Made by a program: the position numbers and the translations under genes. Positions 5,444 through 8,528 of a DNA stretch of 8,528 nt are shown here, piece after piece (the first letter of the stretch is position 1; every line of letters starts with the position of its first letter). The notes under the pieces were generated by a model. It searched no databases and was not told the DNA's origin. It saw nothing but the letters and a program-made list of their open reading frames with translations. The stretch covers positions 1 to 8,528 of the forward strand of contig QNEY01000064.1 in the NCBI GenBank assembly GCA_003645385.1. Direction: 5' to 3'. The stretch is from Gammaproteobacteria bacterium (GTDB lineage Bacteria; Pseudomonadota; Gammaproteobacteria; Nitrosococcales; Methylophagaceae).

Positions 5444-6598
5444 CTACCCGCACCAGACAGTATTGCACAACAATACCAAGATCAATTGTTCGCTGTCATC
5501 CAGCAACATATTACTGATGCTGGTGGCAAGATTACCTTTGCTGATTATATGAACTTATGTCTCTATTACCCAGGGTTGGGGTACTACAGTGCTGGTAGTC
5601 AGAAGCTAGGCCAACAAGGGGACTTTACTACTGCACCCGAAATATCACCTTTATTTGCTCGCACTTTATCATGTCATATTAGAGATGTTTTCCAGCAACT
5701 CGAGCAAGCCAATATTCTAGAATTCGGCGCAGGCAGCGGCAAAATGGCTGCTGATATTTTAAAAGAACTGGAAAATAAGCAATACCTTCCTGAGCGATAC
5801 TATATTATCGAAGCAAGTGCTGACTTACGGCAAAGGCAGCAACACACTGTGAAAACAATGATACCTCACCTCGTAGATAAAGTGACTTGGCTCGATAAAA
5901 TTCCTGAAAATTTTGTTGGTGTCGTGTTAGCTAATGAAGTGTGTGATGCGATGCCTGTACATAGCTTACAGTTCGAGGCTGGCAAGATTAGTGAACGTTA
6001 TATTGAAAATGATGGTCAGCAATTGCAATGGTGTAAAGGTGAACTTTCTCAGCCACATCTTGCTAATCGCGCTGCTGAAATCCAATCACTAATCGGTGAC
6101 TGTGACTATTTAACTGAAGTAAATTTAGCTGCTGAAGGCTGGCTAGCCAGTATTGCAGACTGCCTGCAACAAGGTACTATCTTCATTATTGATTATGGTT
6201 ATCCTCAAGTAACTTATTATCATCCACAGCGCACATCCGGCTCTTTGATGTGCTATTACCAGCATCAGGGGCATGACAATCCGCTTATTCTTCAGGGCTT
6301 ACAAGATATCACTGCTCATGTTGATTTTACTGCTCTGGCGCAAACTGCAATTGATAATGGCCTTGAGGTAACTAGTTTTCAATCACAAGCTGATTTCCTA
6401 CTAGCGGGAGGAATCACTGAGCTGACGCTATCCCACGACGATGCTGATGAGCTATTAATGCTCCAGCAGGCAAGCGAAATTAAACGCCTTACTCTACCCG
6501 CAGAAATGGGTGAAACTTTTAAAGTTCTAACCTTATGTCGCAATCTTGGGCAATTGCTGCCACGGATCCAGCTCGGTGATCGCCGTTACAGCTTATAG
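5426..6598 (+). CDS. Class I SAM-dependent methyltransferase, MidA/NDUFAF7 family (DUF185)
   Basis: The 390-residue product belongs to the family of mitochondrial NDUFAF7/MidA, which dimethylates an arginine of a complex I subunit during assembly; the bacterial target is not firmly known. Family marks appear in order: FADYMNLCLYYPGLGYYS (38-55), GDFTTAPEISPLFA (65-78), the SAM-binding motif ILEFGAGSGKMAADIL (97-112), LANEVCDAMPVH (168-179), IIDYGYP (254-260), the GSLMCYYQH segment (272-280), DITAHVDFTAL (294-304) and GETFKVL (362-368). Length is normal and the frame intact. The ATG at 5426 has no Shine-Dalgarno on its own strand (it is preceded by CCTCCT, the complement of the folM site), and TTG at 5486 is a poor alternative. 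The start is 10 bp from the folM start, so its promoter probably lies inside folM. A strong terminator follows. Confidence 0.92.
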   Translation: MTFSNTLPAPDSIAQQYQDQLFAVIQQHITDAGGKITFADYMNLCLYYPGLGYYSAGSQKLGQQGDFTTAPEISPLFARTLSCHIRDVFQQLEQANILEFGAGSGKMAADILKELENKQYLPERYYIIEASADLRQRQQHTVKTMIPHLVDKVTWLDKIPENFVGVVLANEVCDAMPVHSLQFEAGKISERYIENDGQQLQWCKGELSQPHLANRAAEIQSLIGDCDYLTEVNLAAEGWLASIADCLQQGTIFIIDYGYPQVTYYHPQRTSGSLMCYYQHQGHDNPLILQGLQDITAHVDFTALAQTAIDNGLEVTSFQSQADFLLAGGITELTLSHDDADELLMLQQASEIKRLTLPAEMGETFKVLTLCRNLGQLLPRIQLGDRRYSL

Positions 6599-6606
6599 CA
6601 TGCAAT

Positions 6607-6633
6607 AAAAAAGGGAGCATCGGCTCCCTTTTT
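6607..6633. terminator. Bidirectional Rho-independent terminator
   Basis: GGGAGC (6613-6618) and GCTCCC (6623-6628) form a perfect 6-bp GC-rich stem with an ATCG loop. On the plus strand it is followed by five T (6629-6633); on the minus strand the six A at 6607-6612 supply the matching U-run. It lies 8 bp after the stop of the methyltransferase gene and 22 bp after the stop of the minus-strand lipoprotein gene, so it can end both convergent transcripts. Confidence 0.93.
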
Positions 6634-6655
6634 ATGGAAATGAATTTCTAAAAAG

Positions 6656-7537
6656 TTAAGGTTTTGCGTTTAACTTTTCAATTTGTTGCTTCAGCTGTCC
6701 GATTTCATCAGTCAAATCAAACAAGATCTCCTTCATATTACTGACATCATGACGCAAATTACTTGTTTCTTGCTTATTACGTGCAATATCTTCTCGCAAT
6801 TCAGGGCTAACACCATCATCACCTGCTTTACGCTCTGCTACCACTTTGAGTACTGTTGCAATATCAATTACTAGCCAATCTGTCCGCTCTTTACCTGTAT
6901 CAGGATCGAGATAAAAAGATTGTCCTGAATCCAATGCAACAAGTGCTTTTGGTTTTGAATCAGTTTTGCGCGAACCCGGCAACAAAGGATGAATTCGGCG
7001 ATCAATTGGCTGACTAGTAGCTTTGTCTTTATCGCTGTATGGATCATGAATAAGGCCGAAAATAATATTCAAGCGACCACCGCTCATAAAGACTCTACCG
7101 GAGGTAGTTTTACGCTCATTAGCTAAAGCACTAGGATGAACACCAATAGTAACAAAGTTAATATCCTCACTATCATTTGCCTGTGCCAATCCATTAGAAA
7201 TTGCTGTGCTCAAAATTTGTAGCTCACCAATTGAGAATAATGGATTTTCAACCTCCCTCAATCCAAGCGCAAGTGACTCAGTGACATATAAAGAGCTCAA
7301 CACTGCACGCAGTTCTTCACGAGTCAATGCAGCAGGCTGTTCGTTCGCTATACTAGACACATCTTGGTTAACAATCTTGACGTATTGCAATTTTGCTTCC
7401 CACAAGGTCTGCCCCTTTTGACCCAATAAAATATCATCATCTGTTTCAGGCTTATCTGCTTTGAACATCCCTCCTCCACAGCTAGCCAAGATCAAGCTGA
7501 CAGCGATAATACCGCTATATTTAACAAACTGCCGCAT
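6656..7537 (-). CDS. Uncharacterised lipoprotein with C-terminal coiled coil
   Basis: I do not recognise a named family for this 293-residue protein. The N-terminus has a basic start (MRQFVKYSG), a hydrophobic core and a lipobox LASC, so signal peptidase II should cleave before Cys20. Gly at the next position, not Asp, argues for sorting to the outer membrane. Residues about 35-235 look globular, with a helical part (70-120) and a more strand-rich part (125-230) containing HPLLPGSR and GQSFYLDPDTG. The tail carries hydrophobic residues in strict 3-4 spacing: L247, I251, L261, V265, M268, L272, L275, I279, L282, I286, L289, with N254 and T258 filling the gap, so about six heptads of coiled coil. 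AGAGG lies 7 nt before the ATG and directly follows the gpsA stop TAA, 12 bp upstream, so translation is probably coupled to gpsA. Confidence 0.88.
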   Translation of the reverse strand: MRQFVKYSGIIAVSLILASCGGGMFKADKPETDDDILLGQKGQTLWEAKLQYVKIVNQDVSSIANEQPAALTREELRAVLSSLYVTESLALGLREVENPLFSIGELQILSTAISNGLAQANDSEDINFVTIGVHPSALANERKTTSGRVFMSGGRLNIIFGLIHDPYSDKDKATSQPIDRRIHPLLPGSRKTDSKPKALVALDSGQSFYLDPDTGKERTDWLVIDIATVLKVVAERKAGDDGVSPELREDIARNKQETSNLRHDVSNMKEILFDLTDEIGQLKQQIEKLNAKP

Positions 7538-7549
7538 AACAATTCCTCT

Positions 7550-8528
7550 TTAATTTTTCAATTTTGGTGCAGGGTCGGTGGTTTCAGCTTTTTGTTCCCT
7601 GCATAGTAAAGCTTGTACGGATTCACGTGGATCGTACCCTTCAAATAGAATTTTGCAAACCTGTTCAACAATAGGCATTTCAATACCGGCTTGCCGAGCT
7701 TGCATCATTACTTCTCGTGCAGCATGCATTCCTTCAACTGTTTTTCCGACCTCTGCAACTGCTTGCTCAACAGATAAACCTCTACCAATCGCTAAACCAA
7801 GCTGTCGGTTCCGACTTTGATCATCAGTACAGGTTAGAATTAAATCACCAATGCCCGATAAACCAAACATAGTTTCTGTCTGCGCTCCTAAACTAGCAGC
7901 TAAACGTAAAATTTCAGCCATTCCTCTAGTAATCAATGCTGCACGCGCATTAGCTCCATAGCCAAGGCCATCAGCGATACCCGCACTGATTGCCAAAACA
8001 TTTTTTACTGTACCACCTATCTGAACACCTAATACATCACGAGAAGTATAAACGCGTAGGGTTGGGCGATGCATTGCCGATGCTATATTTTGAGAAAAAA
8101 CATCATCTCGAGAAGCCACGGTTATTGCTGTAGGCAAATCTTTTGCTACTTCTGCAGCAAAGGAAGGACCTGAAATAACAGCTAACGGGTGTGAATCCCC
8201 CAATATAGTGGCGGCTGTATCATAAAGGAAACACCCGGTTTCTGGTGTTAACCCCTTTGTAGCCCAACTCACCGGTATTCCTTCAGTAATTAATGGCTTT
8301 ATCATTTTCAATATATCACTGAACGCAATACTCGGCACTGAAATCAGTACATGTTTGGCAGCTTTTATTGCCTGCTCAAAATCCGTCACAATTTTCAAAG
8401 TATCAGGAAATTCTAATCCTGGCAGATATCGCTCATTACTATGTGTTTGCTGCATGCCTGTCAATTGCTCAGCATCACGACCCCATAACAAAACATCGTG
8501 ACCATTTCTGGCTATTGCAATAGCCAGA
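7550..8528 (-). CDS. gpsA: NAD(P)H-dependent glycerol-3-phosphate dehydrogenase GpsA (5' end outside window)
   Basis: GpsA reduces dihydroxyacetone phosphate to sn-glycerol-3-phosphate, the backbone precursor for phospholipids and the acceptor used by PlsY. The frame is open to the right edge, so 325 residues are seen and roughly the first 20, with the GxGxxGT nucleotide-binding loop, are missing. The first visible residues, LAIAIARNGHDVLLWGRD, continue the Rossmann fold. Further marks are SVPS, WATKGL, ISGPSFAAEVAKDLPTAI, GVQIGGTVKNVLAI with the catalytic Lys (codon 8003-8005), GANARAALITRGMAE and TCTDDQSRNRQLG. Starting at the TTG at 8491 would cut into the fold and is certainly wrong. It is followed after 12 bp by the lipoprotein gene on the same strand. 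Identity is secure. Confidence 0.97.
   Translation of the reverse strand, partial: LAIAIARNGHDVLLWGRDAEQLTGMQQTHSNERYLPGLEFPDTLKIVTDFEQAIKAAKHVLISVPSIAFSDILKMIKPLITEGIPVSWATKGLTPETGCFLYDTAATILGDSHPLAVISGPSFAAEVAKDLPTAITVASRDDVFSQNIASAMHRPTLRVYTSRDVLGVQIGGTVKNVLAISAGIADGLGYGANARAALITRGMAEILRLAASLGAQTETMFGLSGIGDLILTCTDDQSRNRQLGLAIGRGLSVEQAVAEVGKTVEGMHAAREVMMQARQAGIEMPIVEQVCKILFEGYDPRESVQALLCREQKAETTDPAPKLKN

Noticed and set aside
1..8528. CRISPR arrays, tRNA or rRNA genes, integrases, transposases, toxin-antitoxin or defence genes
   Set aside because: Apart from the 75-bp palindromic element and the short direct repeat I saw no array-like repeats, no RNA gene signatures and no coding region outside the housekeeping and hypothetical genes listed.

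Overview
The window is a dense, housekeeping stretch of a gammaproteobacterial chromosome. DnaG, RpsU, TsaD, PlsY, FolB and GpsA all read like close relatives of the Escherichia coli/Pseudomonas proteins, and the neighbourhood (tsaD divergent from an rpsU-dnaG operon; plsY, folB and a folK-like gene nearby) is a gammaproteobacterial arrangement. The sequence leans AT-rich, so a moderate-to-low-GC lineage is likely (for example a Piscirickettsiaceae/Thiotrichales-type marine bacterium), but the genus cannot be fixed from this window.

Layout. 1-1375 (minus): the macromolecular synthesis operon rpsU - yqeY - dnaG, with dnaG cut by the left window edge. 1376-1513: divergent promoter region. 1514-2521 (plus): tsaD, for tRNA t6A modification. 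2532-3801 (minus): plsY (phospholipid synthesis), then a 75-bp MITE-like palindromic repeat, then a DUF2058/YaiL-like gene that converges on tsaD. 3802-3880: second divergent promoter region. 3881-4761 (plus): folB and folK, overlapping by ATGA. 4693-5415 (minus): a FolM-type pteridine reductase whose 3' end overlaps the 3' end of folK by 69 bp. 5426-6598 (plus): a MidA/NDUFAF7-family methyltransferase that begins 10 bp from the folM start. 6607-6633: a bidirectional terminator. 6656-8528 (minus): gpsA (5' end beyond the window) followed closely by an unrecognised outer-membrane-type lipoprotein.

Functionally there are four groups. The first is replication and translation start-up (DnaG, S21, YqeY, TsaD). 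The second is glycerophospholipid precursor supply: GpsA makes sn-glycerol-3-phosphate and PlsY acylates it, from two separate loci. The third is a pterin/folate group (FolB, a divergent FolK, and FolM with a PTR1-like Asp/Tyr/Lys catalytic set). The fourth is a set of poorly characterised proteins (DUF2058, MidA-type methyltransferase, coiled-coil lipoprotein).

No phage, CRISPR, defence island, rRNA or tRNA was seen, and no gene-free stretch exceeds 300 bp. Nothing here looks like a wholly new system. The most interesting points are the divergent FolK with its tail antisense to folM, the compact folM/midA start region carrying a direct repeat, the uncharacterised lipoprotein with a near-perfect heptad tail, the hairpin ahead of dnaG, and the small palindromic repeat downstream of plsY.
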